This document shows positions 29,398 through 29,975 of a stretch of DNA of 29,975 bases, one piece after another. Below the pieces are notes generated by a model. The model was not told the origin of the DNA, searched no databases, and saw only the letters and a program-made list of their open reading frames with translations. Position numbers and translations under genes: made by a program. The stretch is from a virus: positions 1 to 29,975 of the IMG/VR virus record IMGVR_UViG_3300028400_000024. The stretch is one strand, 5' to 3'. Position 1 is the stretch's first letter. Every line of letters begins with the position of its first letter.

Positions 29398-29554
29398 AAA
29401 AGGGTGGGCAGAAAGGTGGGCAGAAACTGTTGGTGGGCAGAAACTTAGTATCGTTTATAAATATAGTAGTTATGAAATCCATACTTCCACTAACTCTGGT
29501 GCCTCTATGGAAATCTATATGCCTGGTTAGAGTAAAGTTTCTGCCCACCCTTTT
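29398..29554. repeat. Iterons GGTGGGCAGAAA, three direct and one inverted
   Basis: Direct copies lie at 29403-29414, 29415-29427 and 29432-29444. An inverted copy lies at 29537-29549. The first and the last form a 17-bp perfect inverted repeat (29398-29414 and 29538-29554). The ~90 bp between is AT-rich. This arrangement is typical of initiator or partition-protein binding sites. Confidence 0.75.
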
Positions 29555-29599
29555 CAGGCCTATTTTGGCCGCCTGGAATTACCACATTTTCCGTGAAAC

Positions 29600-29844
29600 A
29601 ATTCTACATTTGTTCACCGTCGGCGGCCGCCCCCGGCGGGGCCGTTCCGAGCTTGTCGGAGGGCCGGTCCGGCTGCGAGCCGGGTGCGCCGGGAGGCCGG
29701 ATGACTGTTCCGGGATGGCTGGCGAGCCGGACCTCGAGAAGCGCGGCTCGGCGTTCCCCGCGCCCCCGCGCACCCGCGCGTAAGGACCCGGAGCGCCCCC
29801 TCGATGGCTGCTGTCATGCATAGCCGGTTGTCGTTTTGTTCGCA
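29600..29844. other. GC-rich stretch with no supported gene
   Basis: Composition changes sharply from AT-rich to very GC-rich at about 29620. Open frames here have low-complexity translations and no recognisable domain or ribosome binding site, so I annotate no gene. I see no tRNA or attachment site. Confidence 0.5.
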
Positions 29845-29975
29845 CCGACGGCCACACGGCCACCGACGGCCACACGGCCACCGATGGCCACACGGCCACC
29901 AGGGCAGGCGAGACGGCCACCGATGGCCACACGGCCACCAGGGCAGGCGAGACGGCCACCGATGGCCACACGGCC
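29845..29975. repeat. Tandem array of 18-bp and 21-bp units, cut by the window end
   Basis: The units are CCGA(C/T)GGCCACACGGCCA (18 bp) at 29845, 29863, 29881, 29920 and 29959 (last one short by 1 bp), and a 21-bp variant starting CCAGGGCAGGCGAGACGGCC at 29899 and 29938. The last copies form a 39-bp composite repeat. Each 18-mer contains TGGCC-ACAC-GGCCA or its one-base variant, a short hairpin. The array runs to the window edge, so its real length is unknown. Confidence 0.85.

Larger units (their letters stand above)
29140..29600. other. AT-rich non-coding region, likely origin/regulatory
   Basis: No open frame here looks coding. The stretch is far more AT-rich than the rest of the window, holds iterons and a dyad (listed separately), and several near-repeats of GGCCAGAAA/GCCAGGAA at about 29190-29370. 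A promoter for the leftward operon must lie in or near it, but I can name no confident -35/-10 pair; a weak candidate reads TTTTCA then TATGTA on the minus strand near 29210-29240. Confidence 0.5.

Noticed and set aside
29321-29548. A 75-codon minus-strand open frame in the AT-rich region
   Set aside because: It spans the iterons, its repeats (CPPFCPPF) are just the iteron sequence, and there is no ribosome site.
29579-29971. A minus-strand open frame with Val-Ala-Val-Trp-Pro-Ser repeats
   Set aside because: The repeats reflect the tandem DNA array; no start or domain supports a gene, although a continuation beyond the window cannot be excluded.
29845-29975. Repeat array considered as CRISPR
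   Set aside because: Units are directly tandem without unique spacers, and there are no cas genes; the DUF2800 protein is only Cas4-like in fold.
1-29975. tRNA, rRNA, integrase, repressor and lysis genes
   Set aside because: I looked for them and found none that I could support.

Overview
This window is part of the genome of a long-tailed (siphovirus-type) phage or prophage. Every gene I can support is on the minus strand, so transcription runs from the right end to the left end. The coding part is GC-rich, and the structural genes follow the lambda order. One gene encodes a GcrA-type regulator, a family characteristic of Alphaproteobacteria, so an alphaproteobacterial host is the best inference. 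The window holds no integrase, immunity repressor, lysis gene or complete tail tip, so the lifestyle cannot be settled here.

Region by region, in the direction of transcription. (1) 28,900-29,975 has no convincing gene. It holds an interleaved set of inverted repeats, an AT-rich stretch with iterons (three direct GGTGGGCAGAAA copies and one distant inverted copy), a GC-rich stretch of about 250 bp, and an 18/21-bp tandem array cut by the window end. It looks like a regulatory and/or origin region. (2) 20,400-28,900 is a replication and recombination module: an AEP-like primase fused to a VapE/VirE-type helicase, two small proteins (one with lysine-rich repeats), a DUF2800 RecB/Cas4-like nuclease, a DUF2815 putative single-strand-binding protein, a family A DNA polymerase, a small membrane protein and a VRR-NUC nuclease. 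(3) 18,000-20,460 is an accessory segment translationally coupled to its neighbours: GcrA homologue, SNF2-type helicase and a PduO-type cobalamin adenosyltransferase homologue. (4) 14,450-18,060 is packaging: a small terminase-like protein, a GpA-family large terminase interrupted by an intein, and gpW. (5) 9,400-14,450 is the head: portal, S49 protease with a nested scaffold, decoration protein, major capsid protein, a lysine-rich small protein and a connector. (6) 1-9,400 is the tail: gpZ-like, gpU-like, tail tube, a frameshifting pair of tail chaperones, a 1947-residue tape measure protein, and a virion protein running off the left edge.

Most genes overlap by a few bases (ATGA, TGATG or TAATG junctions), which implies one or a few long operons with coupled translation. 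Strong hairpins follow three genes whose products are normally needed in large amounts (single-strand-binding protein, major capsid, tail tube), which could let output differ within the operon.

The most notable content is: a 146-residue intein without an endonuclease domain, placed exactly in the Walker A loop of the large terminase and carrying the full class 3 signature (Trp, Cys and Thr at their expected positions, N-terminal Pro); a PduO-like protein in a phage operon that keeps most active-site residues but lacks the key Phe; a phage GcrA; and a canonical GGGAAAC slippery site in the tail chaperone gene.
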